Below are positions 7,674 to 14,425 of a stretch of DNA of 21,195 bases, piece by piece. Within the stretch, counting starts at the first letter, position 1, and each line of letters opens with the position of its first letter. The stretch is from positions 1 through 21,195 of the forward strand of contig JBGVNP010000187.1 of assembly GCA_045125655.1 (NCBI GenBank), given 5' to 3'. Made by a program: the position numbers and the translations under genes. The notes below the pieces were generated by a model. It had not been told where the DNA came from. It made no database searches and saw only the letters and a list, made by a program, of their open reading frames with translations. This stretch comes from RGIG4608 sp045125655 (GTDB lineage: Bacteria > Bacillota > Clostridia > Oscillospirales > CAG-272).

Positions 7674-8894
7674 ATGGCTAAACGCAAAATTGTAAAACAG
7701 AAAAAAATAAATGAGTATGCTTCTCTCATTTTAGTTATTGTTATCGCATTCGCTGCGATGGGCATAATTCCCATTCTTCTTGATGAGAATGCAAAGGTTA
7801 TTTATGCCGAGATTTCAGAAACTCTTGACGCTGAATACAAGGTACTTGTGGAGAATATTGAGGCGCTTGTAAAATCACATGAAGATCTCAAAAATAACAT
7901 TGAGAAACTCGAGGGCGTAGGCGTTGAAAACAAGGACTGGGAAGGTGCTTCCGAAAAGATTGCTGAAAAGCTTGAAGAAATTGAAAAATTTGAAGCAGAA
8001 TACTTTGAGGCCTTTGCTAACACCGATCTCGGTCTCACATATCTTGATTATTTCAATTATGTAAAAGATTCCAAGGAAGGCAAATTGGCTAGCGAGTATT
8101 TTGCTTTGCTTAAGAATAATGCTAAACTTGAAGCTTCACGTGCTCCTTCACTTGAAAAATTGAATAAGATGGTTGAAGAGTATAAAGAGGATGTTAAGGC
8201 GATTCTTACTAATATTCAGGTTCTTGAAAATATCTTGGCTGATATAGGCAAAATTGAGCTCAAGGATCTTGATAACTACAATTTGTTAAAGAGTCATTTT
8301 GCAACCATTAATCCTTTGGTTTATACTGCAGACGAATATAAGACTCTTGAAACAAAGATTACCAAAGAGATGAATGATACTTTTAGAGAGGTTGCTCTTA
8401 ATGACTTTATTGCCAAAGCAAAGCTTCTCCCTGAAAATCCCTACAAGCTTTATAAAACGACTGACGTTGACACCGCTCAAATGGCACTTAATCGTTTAAC
8501 AGATGTTAAGTATTCTTTGTTTACCGCGCAGGAACTTAATGATCTCGATAGTTCAACAGATTACAAGAAGCTTCTTGCAATTTTTGATGCATCCGTAATT
8601 CGTGCAGCAGAGATTAAAGAAATGAAGGGAGCTAAGACAAAACCCGGTACAGCTGCTTATATCAATGAACAACTCAAGGGAAAAGATAAAGCCAAAATAG
8701 ATGATAAAAACGTTAAGAAAACTCTTGACGATATTCATAATATCGAGGATATGATAGCACAATGGGAAATCCAATACGGTGTTATTACCGACAAGGCTGA
8801 TCCTAACTATTGTGACGAGATCTATAATTTGATAGACCGTGATATACTTAGAACTTATATTGCTAACTATAACAAGTTTATTAATAGCAAATAA
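7674..8894 (+). CDS. Unrecognised membrane-anchored, helix-rich surface protein (paralogue 2)
   Basis: Function not recognised; a shorter relative (406 residues) of the protein at 5164-7047. A short basic cytoplasmic tail (MAKRKIVKQKK) precedes one membrane segment (about 16-36), then an extracellular part rich in Glu, Lys and Leu. Residues about 45-100 are coiled-coil-like (NNIEKLEGVGVENKDW, EKIAEKLEEIEKFEAEY), aligning with QALEELKAAGVIIEDF and AKLLEKAEELNKKIDEY of paralogue 1. The downstream stretch DFIAKAKLLP aligns with EFVATVTKLP. It lacks the cysteine-containing C-terminal part of its relative, and its codons are more AT-rich and less biased. GGAGG at 7662-7666 favours ATG 7674 (7-base spacing) over ATG 7671 (4) or ATG 7641, which lies upstream of the RBS. 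The 12-mer atggaggtttaa around the RBS is identical in both genes. Confidence 0.8.
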   Translation: MAKRKIVKQKKINEYASLILVIVIAFAAMGIIPILLDENAKVIYAEISETLDAEYKVLVENIEALVKSHEDLKNNIEKLEGVGVENKDWEGASEKIAEKLEEIEKFEAEYFEAFANTDLGLTYLDYFNYVKDSKEGKLASEYFALLKNNAKLEASRAPSLEKLNKMVEEYKEDVKAILTNIQVLENILADIGKIELKDLDNYNLLKSHFATINPLVYTADEYKTLETKITKEMNDTFREVALNDFIAKAKLLPENPYKLYKTTDVDTAQMALNRLTDVKYSLFTAQELNDLDSSTDYKKLLAIFDASVIRAAEIKEMKGAKTKPGTAAYINEQLKGKDKAKIDDKNVKKTLDDIHNIEDMIAQWEIQYGVITDKADPNYCDEIYNLIDRDILRTYIANYNKFINSK

Positions 8895-8907
8895 TATTTA
8901 AAATCTA

Positions 8908-8945
8908 AAAGGCAAAACGCGTGCGTTTTGCCTTTCTTTTTGCTT
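8908..8945 (+). terminator. Strong Rho-independent terminator
   Basis: A 13-bp perfect stem, aaaggcaaaacgc (8908-8920) with gcgttttgccttt (8923-8935), then a T-rich tail. It ends the second helical surface protein transcript. Confidence 0.92.
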
Positions 8946-8960
8946 TTTTCAGTGGGGGTA

Positions 8961-8989
8961 TTGAAAAAGTGATATATTTGTGGTAAAAT
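8961..8989 (+). promoter_or_regulatory. Promoter of cca
   Basis: TTGAAA (8961-8966), a 17-base spacer and TAAAAT (8984-8989), 31 bases before the cca start codon. Confidence 0.7.
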
Positions 8990-9019
8990 CAAGGAAAGAA
9001 TTTTGGAAGGAGTTTGGCT

Positions 9020-10282
9020 ATGTTTCTGCCCGAATACGTTAAAAATTGCATAGACGAGCTTTCACGCGCGGAATTTTCGGCTTACGCGGTCGGCGGAGCA
9101 GTGCGCGACGGGCTACTTGGGCTTAAACCGTCGGATTTTGACGTTAGCACGAGCGCGCGACCCGAGGAAATATTGGCTGTCTTTTCTCATCGCCGCACAA
9201 TTCCCACAGGAATCAAGCACGGCACGATCACCGTTCTTTTTGAGGACGGCGAAAAGCTCTCTCCTATAGAGATCACTACCTTCCGAATTGACGGTGAATA
9301 CCGCGATTCGCGCCATCCTGAAAGTGTTTCTTTTTCGAAGGACGTGCACGACGATCTTTCACGCCGTGATTTCACTGTGAACGCGATGGCTTACAACGAG
9401 TCCGAGGGGATTATTGATGCTCACGGCGGCGCGCGCGATCTCGAAGCTCGCGTGATACGTGCGGTGGGTGATCCCGAAACGCGATTTAACGAGGACGCGC
9501 TCCGTATTTTGCGCGCGTTCAGGTTCGCGGCTCAGCTTGAATTTGAGATTGAGCCAAGCACTCTTTCCGCAGCCAAGACTTGTGCACCGCTACTTAAAAA
9601 TATCGCACGTGAGCGAATTGGTGTTGAATTTAAAAAGCTACTCGCTTCAAGTGGAGTTTCATACGCGCTTGAAAAAATGATCGAAAATGGCGTCTGGAGT
9701 TCGCTTTTCACAACCGCCACGCCCGTGACCGCCGCGGAGTCCACCCCACCCCCCTTTACCGTAGCCAACATGGATAAAATGGCGAAAACCGTTGCACGAC
9801 TTTCCGAGCTTTCAAACGGTCAATTTGCAACGCGCCTTGCAGTTCTGCTTGCTGATTTAGATATTACCGCGCGCGAGGATTTTTTAAACTCTCTGCGCCT
9901 TTCCAACGAAGAAAAGCGCCTTGTTCTGCGCTTGTGCCGAGTTAAAGATTTTGATCTCTCCGACAACAAGAGCACCGAGCGTCTTGCGCGACAGTTTTTG
10001 CATCTCTATGCAAACGTGCTTCCTCTCGCGAGCGAGGTTCTGCGATTTTACAATCCTTGTGCGATGGATTTTTTGCGCGTGATCGAGCTTGAGAGTGCAC
10101 AAAAGCGTCCGCTTGAAATCTCCGATCTTGCCGTGAACGGCAACGATCTTCTTCCGCTTTGCCGCGGAAATCACAAGCAGGTCGGCTTACTCCTTAAATC
10201 GCTCCTTAACTCCGTCATTGATGACCCCGCACTTAACACAAAAGAAAAGCTACTTTCGATAGCATCTTCGATAATACAATAA
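9020..10282 (+). CDS. cca: CCA-adding tRNA nucleotidyltransferase, class II
   Basis: Adds or repairs the 3'-CCA end of tRNA from CTP and ATP without a nucleic acid template; cytoplasmic. The 420 residues fit the bacterial class II family. Nucleotidyltransferase head: GGAVRD (25-30) and metal-binding DFD (39-41). RRDFTVNA (115-122) is the conserved neck motif. EDALR (158-162) carries the Glu/Asp/Arg that read the base of the incoming nucleotide. The C-terminal half is the helical body and tail that hold the tRNA; no HD phosphohydrolase motif was seen. Start: AAGGAG (9007-9012) sits 7 bases before ATG 9020, whereas a TTG at 9014 is too close to the RBS. A poly(A) polymerase is the only realistic alternative, less likely in a clostridial genome. 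It is monocistronic and convergent with the next gene. Confidence 0.93.
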   Translation: MFLPEYVKNCIDELSRAEFSAYAVGGAVRDGLLGLKPSDFDVSTSARPEEILAVFSHRRTIPTGIKHGTITVLFEDGEKLSPIEITTFRIDGEYRDSRHPESVSFSKDVHDDLSRRDFTVNAMAYNESEGIIDAHGGARDLEARVIRAVGDPETRFNEDALRILRAFRFAAQLEFEIEPSTLSAAKTCAPLLKNIARERIGVEFKKLLASSGVSYALEKMIENGVWSSLFTTATPVTAAESTPPPFTVANMDKMAKTVARLSELSNGQFATRLAVLLADLDITAREDFLNSLRLSNEEKRLVLRLCRVKDFDLSDNKSTERLARQFLHLYANVLPLASEVLRFYNPCAMDFLRVIELESAQKRPLEISDLAVNGNDLLPLCRGNHKQVGLLLKSLLNSVIDDPALNTKEKLLSIASSIIQ

Positions 10283-10320
10283 AAAAGAGGACTTTTTCAA
10301 GCCCTCTTATATTTTTATTT
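10281..10320. terminator. Bidirectional terminator between two convergent genes
   Basis: The stem aagagg (10285-10290) pairs with cctctt (10303-10308), with inner ctt/aag pairing. An A-run lies on the left and T-rich sequence on the right, so it can end transcription from both sides. The right-hand T-tract overlaps the stop codon of the minus-strand gene. Confidence 0.75.
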
Positions 10321-11094
10321 TTTGCTTTTCATAAGCTTTTTGACTCCAAAATAGATCGCGCGGATGATGAGTGTCATTGCAAAGAAGCAGAACACCGTTA
10401 CGAACGGCATTACGTACTTCGAGATGCTTTCGGGGAGCATTCCAAATGGATCGCGCTTAACGAAGAACCAGTTGAAATCGTGTGAGTAGTCACCGAGCGT
10501 TCCCGTGTAGAGTGTGTTGCCCGTTATCGCCCAAGCGGCAAGTATTACAAGAAGAACGAGCTCGCGATAGCATTTCTTCCATTCGAGCTTGACGGTGCTG
10601 TCGAGCGTAAGCGTAAATATTCCGTATGCGGTCATTACGCCGTGGAACATCAGTGTTTGAACCGCTCTGTAGGAGAGGGGGTGGATTCCGTACGAGGCAA
10701 CTCCGTCGGGATAGACGGTATAGATGAGATTGGAGATCAAGCCGATCAGCGCGAATGAGAGTGTGTATTTTGAAAGTGATTTTGAATGTCTTGAGAAAAA
10801 GCTCATCAGGCACATCGACGTGCAGGCATGGAAGGGAAGTTTATCTATGTCTATTCTGCCGTAGGCGAACGGCATAAGAAAGAAATCCGCCATATAAAGT
10901 CCGAACGCGATGGCAACGGTGGTGTTGATAACCTTTTGCTTGACTTTATCGGACTTGTTTTTAACAAGAAGAATAGTTGCAATCGTGCCGCCGAAGATGA
11001 TCAGCATATAAATAAAATGCCAGGGTCCAAAGCGGGTAAAAATAACGTCACCTGTTTTGTCAGATAATAGGTTGCTTAAAAATTCGTAAAACAT
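10315..11094 (-). CDS. YwaF/TMEM164-type integral membrane protein
   Basis: A 259-residue polytopic membrane protein of the YwaF (TIGR02206) family, related to eukaryotic TMEM164. Hydrophobic segments occur near 24-45, 57-77, 90-100, 111-128, 145-165, 177-197 and 229-250. LPFHACTSMC (86-95) carries His89 and Cys91, and MFHG (149-152) carries His151. In human TMEM164, a lysophospholipid acyltransferase, a Cys and a His about 58 residues apart are reported as essential (from memory); here Cys91 and His151 are 60 apart. Lipid acyl transfer is therefore a plausible but untested role. Start ATG 11094 follows an AAGGAG on the minus strand (complement of ctccttt, 11101-11107). Single gene with its own promoter; no neighbour explains it. 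Confidence 0.8.
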   Translation of the reverse strand: MFYEFLSNLLSDKTGDVIFTRFGPWHFIYMLIIFGGTIATILLVKNKSDKVKQKVINTTVAIAFGLYMADFFLMPFAYGRIDIDKLPFHACTSMCLMSFFSRHSKSLSKYTLSFALIGLISNLIYTVYPDGVASYGIHPLSYRAVQTLMFHGVMTAYGIFTLTLDSTVKLEWKKCYRELVLLVILAAWAITGNTLYTGTLGDYSHDFNWFFVKRDPFGMLPESISKYVMPFVTVFCFFAMTLIIRAIYFGVKKLMKSKK

Positions 11095-11121
11095 AAACTG
11101 CTCCTTTCGTTTATTGTTTAC

Positions 11122-11150
11122 ATTTTACCACATAAATCGACATTTGTAAA
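11122..11150 (-). promoter_or_regulatory. Promoter of the YwaF-type gene
   Basis: Read on the minus strand: TTTACA (complement of 11145-11150), a 17-base spacer and TAAAAT (complement of 11122-11127), 27 bases upstream of the start codon. Confidence 0.65.
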
Positions 11151-11279
11151 TAGAAAAATGAATATTTTTTGTATTTATTCATCAAATTGTTTTTGGATTT
11201 GAATTTTGACGTTGGATAAAAAATAAAATTACCAAAATATTAACAATAATAATTTTTTTGATTTTTTTCAAAAAACCTA

Positions 11280-11308
11280 TTGACAAGCAGAAAAAATGGT
11301 GCTATAAT
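11280..11308 (+). promoter_or_regulatory. Strong sigma-A promoter of the T-box leader and trpXYZ-type operon
   Basis: TTGACA (11280-11285), a 17-base spacer and TATAAT (11303-11308) with an extended -10 TGC (11300-11302). Transcription would begin near 11315, just before the T-box. The 130 bases upstream (11150-11279) are extremely AT-rich and hold no gene. Confidence 0.88.
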
Positions 11309-11324
11309 ACAGTCAATAAAAAAA

Positions 11325-11593
11325 GACGTTTGAGCAAAAAGAGCGCAAGATGAAGTGCCTTCAGAGAGTTGGCGGGTGGTGTGAGCCAACGGCGAGTAAT
11401 TTTGTGGCGTACCTTTTGCAAGTTGTGTGTTGAACCTCGCTTTTGCGAGAAAGTAGGCGCAACGGTGGCCTCCGTTATGGGCGTAGACTTTGATGGAAGT
11501 CGGTAAGAGTCAAATCGCGAGGTTTGGCTGAAGCAGAGTGGTAACACGGTCTTTTTCGTCCCTGCATCCTTTTGGATGAGGGGCTTTTTTGTT
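11325..11593 (+). promoter_or_regulatory. T-box riboswitch, candidate specifier TGG (Trp)
   Basis: A tRNA-sensing leader that permits read-through when the cognate tRNA is uncharged. Stem I base: gcaaaa (11334-11339) with ttttgc (11414-11419). The distal part has the conserved AGAGAG (11363-11368), then ttggc (11369-11373) pairing with gccaa (11385-11389) around the GGGTGGTG loop. On the 3' side, TGG at 11405-11407 lies where the specifier codon is expected. A stem III-like hairpin is gactt/aagtc (11488-11503). The T-box core gcagagTGGTaacacgg (11534-11550) pairs with cgt..ccctgc (11558-11566) to form the antiterminator, which excludes the terminator. Trp-type T-boxes ahead of trpXYZ transporters are described in Firmicutes, which supports TGG. 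T-box identity is very strong; the specifier is an inference. Confidence 0.9.
11559..11592 (+). terminator. Regulated terminator of the T-box
   Basis: gtccctgcatcc (11559-11570) pairs with ggatgaggggc (11575-11585) across one bulged G, followed by seven T's. The left arm shares ccctgc with the antiterminator, giving the expected either/or switch. Confidence 0.88.
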
Positions 11594-11645
11594 GCTCTCA
11601 ACAATATATTTTTTGAGGTCGCAAAGCGACAGAAAGGAAAACATT

Positions 11646-12617
11646 ATGAAAAAATTAGTAGCAATCGTACTCGCAATCGTTCTTTTGGCAAGCACATGCT
11701 TTGCCTTTACGTCCTGCACAGGTGGCGGAAACACTGGCGCGAAGTATAAGGTTGGTGTTTGTCAGCTTGTTCAGCATCCTGCTCTTGACCAAGCAACTCA
11801 AGGTTTTGTTAATACTCTTAAGGCTGAATTCGGTGATAACATTGAAATTGATATTCAAAATGCCTCCGGTGAGGCTAACGCATGTACAACAATAGTTAAT
11901 AAATTCAAAAATACCGGTGTGGATCTCATTATGGCAAACGCTACTCCTGCTCTTAATGCAGCATTTCAGGCAATTGAGGATATCCCAATTTTGGGAACAT
12001 CCATTACCGAATATGGCGTAGCTCTTGGAAAAGAAAATTTCACAGGCGTATCCGGAATGAATGTTTCTGGAACGAGCGATCTTGCTCCTCTTGACCAACA
12101 GGCGCAGATGATTCTTGATTTTATGCCCAATGTGAAAATTGTTGGTATTCTTTACTGTGCATCTGAGCCCAACTCGGCATATCAGGTTAAAGAAGTTAAG
12201 AAACATCTTGAGTCAAAGGGTGTAACTGTAAAAGAATATAAATTTACCGACAGTACCAATGTTAAATCTTTTGCGGAAGCAGCTGCGTCCGAATGTCAAG
12301 CAATTTATGTTCCCACAGATAACGTGGTTGCGCTTTGTGCCGATATAATCGGAGATGTTGTTATAAAGCGTATGATTCCTCTTTTTGCAGGTGAAGAAAA
12401 TATAGCTAAATCTTGTGGCGTAGCATCACTTACAATTAGTTACTATGATCTTGGTGTGGTAACAGGTCAGATGGCAATTAAAGTTCTGAAAGGTGAGGCT
12501 GACGTTTCTACTATGCCGATTGAATATGCCACACCTACAAGGAAATATAATAAAGAAATGTGTGAATTGCTTGAACTTGTAGTTCCTGCGGATCAAGCAT
12601 ATGAAGAAATACAGTAA
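11646..12617 (+). CDS. trpX: ABC transporter substrate-binding lipoprotein, probable tryptophan importer (TrpX-type)
   Basis: Extracytoplasmic receptor that captures the ligand and delivers it to the permease. The 323 residues start with a lipoprotein signal: MKK, a hydrophobic stretch (4-20), then FTSC with the lipidated Cys at 24 and a Gly-rich linker. The mature part belongs to the ABC substrate-binding family PF04392, a type I periplasmic-binding fold: KVGVCQLVQHPALDQATQG near the start, then VDLIMANATPAL, PILGTSITEY, VGILYCASEPNS and AIYVPTDNVV. ATG 11646 is chosen because AAAGGA (11633-11638) lies 7 bases upstream; earlier in-frame codons fall in the terminator tail. A small gtcgc/gcgac hairpin (11618-11630) sits just before the RBS. 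The tryptophan assignment rests on the T-box and family precedent, not on visible binding residues. Confidence 0.85.
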   Translation: MKKLVAIVLAIVLLASTCFAFTSCTGGGNTGAKYKVGVCQLVQHPALDQATQGFVNTLKAEFGDNIEIDIQNASGEANACTTIVNKFKNTGVDLIMANATPALNAAFQAIEDIPILGTSITEYGVALGKENFTGVSGMNVSGTSDLAPLDQQAQMILDFMPNVKIVGILYCASEPNSAYQVKEVKKHLESKGVTVKEYKFTDSTNVKSFAEAAASECQAIYVPTDNVVALCADIIGDVVIKRMIPLFAGEENIAKSCGVASLTISYYDLGVVTGQMAIKVLKGEADVSTMPIEYATPTRKYNKEMCELLELVVPADQAYEEIQ

Positions 12618-12661
12618 GTAAAAGTACAAAGTATAATAATATAAATTGAGGATAATAAACA

Positions 12662-13576
12662 ATGCAAGGATTAATTGGAGCTTTGCCTGGTGCTATCTGT
12701 CAAGGGTTGATATGGGGCATTTTGGCAATCGGCTTATATATAACAAATAAAATATTGGATATTTCTGACTTGACTGTGGATGGCTCTATATGCATCGGTG
12801 CATCTGTTTGTGCAATAATGCTTGTTGGTGGTGCTGACCCATATGTGGCTACATTGTGTGCTATACCCGCAGGAATGTTGGCGGGCCTTATTACAGGTAT
12901 TTTGCACACGGTTTTCAATATTCCTGCTATACTAGCTGGTATTTTAACACAGCAAATGTTGTGGACGGTTAATTTAAGAATAATGAAAACTCCATTTTTG
13001 AGTATTCCAACACGATTTATAGATGTACTTGTAAAGTCATCGAAAGAAGAGGATTCCCTTGTCGTTCTTGTGGTTGTTGCATTGATAGTTATAGCTTGTT
13101 TGTATTGGTTTTTTGGAACTGCATTTGGTTGTTCTATTCGTGCGACTGGTTGTAATATCCATATGAGCCGTGCTCAAGGCATTAATACGAATTTGAACAA
13201 AATTTTTGGTTTGGCAATGTCCAACGGAATTATTGCTCTTGCAGGTGCTTTTCTTTGCCAATATAATGGTGCATCGGATGTTACTATGGGTAGAGGAGCG
13301 ATAGTAATTGGTCTTGCGGCAATCATTATTGGAGAGGTGCTTTTTTCTAAAATTGCACGAAATTTTGCGGTGCGTTTGGCTTGCGTCATTCTTGGAAGTG
13401 TAATATATTATTTGATAATGCAGGTTGTAACATTTGGAAAAATCGACTCCGATGATTTTAAATTGATTTCCGCACTTATTGTTGCAATATTCCTTGCTGT
13501 TCCAACTATAAAAGAAAAATTTTCTACATTTGTAAAGTCTAGAAAATCAGCAAAGGAGGTAAAGGAAAATGCTTGA
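12662..13576 (+). CDS. trpY: ABC transporter permease (TrpY-type)
   Basis: Membrane channel of the importer, family BPD_transp_2 (PF02653, related to branched-chain amino acid and sugar permeases). 304 residues with about eight to nine hydrophobic segments. The N-terminal part has ITNKILDISDLTVDGS and the middle GCSIRATGCNIHMSRAQG, the conserved cytoplasmic loop expected to contact the ATPase. It starts 44 bases after trpX with a modest TGAGGA (12647-12652), and its last 8 bases overlap the ATPase gene, so the three genes form one operon. By eye it is clearly more AT-rich than the ATPase gene behind it. Confidence is high for the family, moderate for the substrate. Confidence 0.85.
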   Translation: MQGLIGALPGAICQGLIWGILAIGLYITNKILDISDLTVDGSICIGASVCAIMLVGGADPYVATLCAIPAGMLAGLITGILHTVFNIPAILAGILTQQMLWTVNLRIMKTPFLSIPTRFIDVLVKSSKEEDSLVVLVVVALIVIACLYWFFGTAFGCSIRATGCNIHMSRAQGINTNLNKIFGLAMSNGIIALAGAFLCQYNGASDVTMGRGAIVIGLAAIIIGEVLFSKIARNFAVRLACVILGSVIYYLIMQVVTFGKIDSDDFKLISALIVAIFLAVPTIKEKFSTFVKSRKSAKEVKENA

Positions 13577-14363
13577 GATTAAGAATATTTCCAAAACCTT
13601 CAATGCAGGCACGATAAATGAAAAAAGAGCGCTCAAGGGTGTTTCCTTGACGCTTAACGACGGCGATTTCGTTACAGTTATCGGCGGTAACGGCGCGGGC
13701 AAAAGCACGCTTCTCAACGCGATCTGCGGAACGTGGCGCACAGATGACGGCGAGATAATCATCGACGGCAAGGACGTGACAGGTACTCCCGAGCACAAAC
13801 GCGCGAAATATCTTGGAAGAGTATTTCAGGATCCTATGATGGGTACTGCCGCGGATATGGAGATTCAGGAAAACCTCGCTCTTGCAAAGCGCCGTGGAAA
13901 GCTGCGCGGACTTGGATGGGGCATCTCCAAAAAAGAGAGGGAAGAATACCGCGAGCTTCTTTCAACGCTCGGTCTTGGACTTGAGGATAGAATGACGAGC
14001 AAGGTCGGACTCCTCTCGGGTGGACAAAGACAGGCGGTAACGCTCCTTATGGCGGCGATGGCAGAGCCGAAGCTCTTGCTCCTTGACGAGCATACGGCGG
14101 CTCTTGACCCGAAAACTGCCGAAAAGGTGCTTGAGATCACAGAGAATATTGTTAATAAGAATCACCTTACAACCCTTATGATAACTCACAATATGCGTGA
14201 CGCCATCAAGCACGGCAACCGTCTTATTATGATGCACGAGGGAAGAATAATCGTTGACGTTTGCGGTGAAGAAAAGAAGAATCTCACAGTTGAGGATCTC
14301 CTTGAGCTCTTCAATAAGGCGAGCGGCAAGGAATTTGCAAGTGACAGAGCAATGCTCGGTTAA
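13569..14363 (+). CDS. trpZ: ABC transporter ATP-binding protein (TrpZ-type)
   Basis: Cytoplasmic ATPase that powers the importer. The 264 residues contain every ABC motif: Walker A GGNGAGKST (39-47), Q-loop VFQDP with Gln87, signature LSGGQ (149-153), Walker B LLLLDE (169-174) and the switch His207 in ITHNM. An excellent AGGAGG (13554-13559) lies inside the permease coding end, and the 8-base overlap suggests translational coupling. A terminator follows at once, so the operon ends here. Confidence 0.92.
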   Translation: MLEIKNISKTFNAGTINEKRALKGVSLTLNDGDFVTVIGGNGAGKSTLLNAICGTWRTDDGEIIIDGKDVTGTPEHKRAKYLGRVFQDPMMGTAADMEIQENLALAKRRGKLRGLGWGISKKEREEYRELLSTLGLGLEDRMTSKVGLLSGGQRQAVTLLMAAMAEPKLLLLDEHTAALDPKTAEKVLEITENIVNKNHLTTLMITHNMRDAIKHGNRLIMMHEGRIIVDVCGEEKKNLTVEDLLELFNKASGKEFASDRAMLG

Positions 14364-14370
14364 ATAAAAA

Positions 14371-14408
14371 ACAAGTGAGTCCTTTAGGACTCACTTGTTT
14401 TTTTGTTA
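14371..14408. terminator. Bidirectional terminator after the ABC operon
   Basis: A 13-bp perfect stem, acaagtgagtcct (14371-14383) with aggactcacttgt (14386-14398), flanked by an A-run on the left and a T-run on the right. It can serve both the ABC operon and the convergent muramidase gene. Confidence 0.92.
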
Positions 14409-14425
14409 TATATGTTTTTGATCAA

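Noticed and set aside
9014..9019. TTG start for cca
   Set aside because: Only one base separates it from the AAGGAG; ATG 9020 has ideal spacing.
11589..11645. Upstream start for the substrate-binding protein
   Set aside because: It lies in the T-tract region of the T-box terminator and would put 19 residues in front of a perfect lipoprotein signal.
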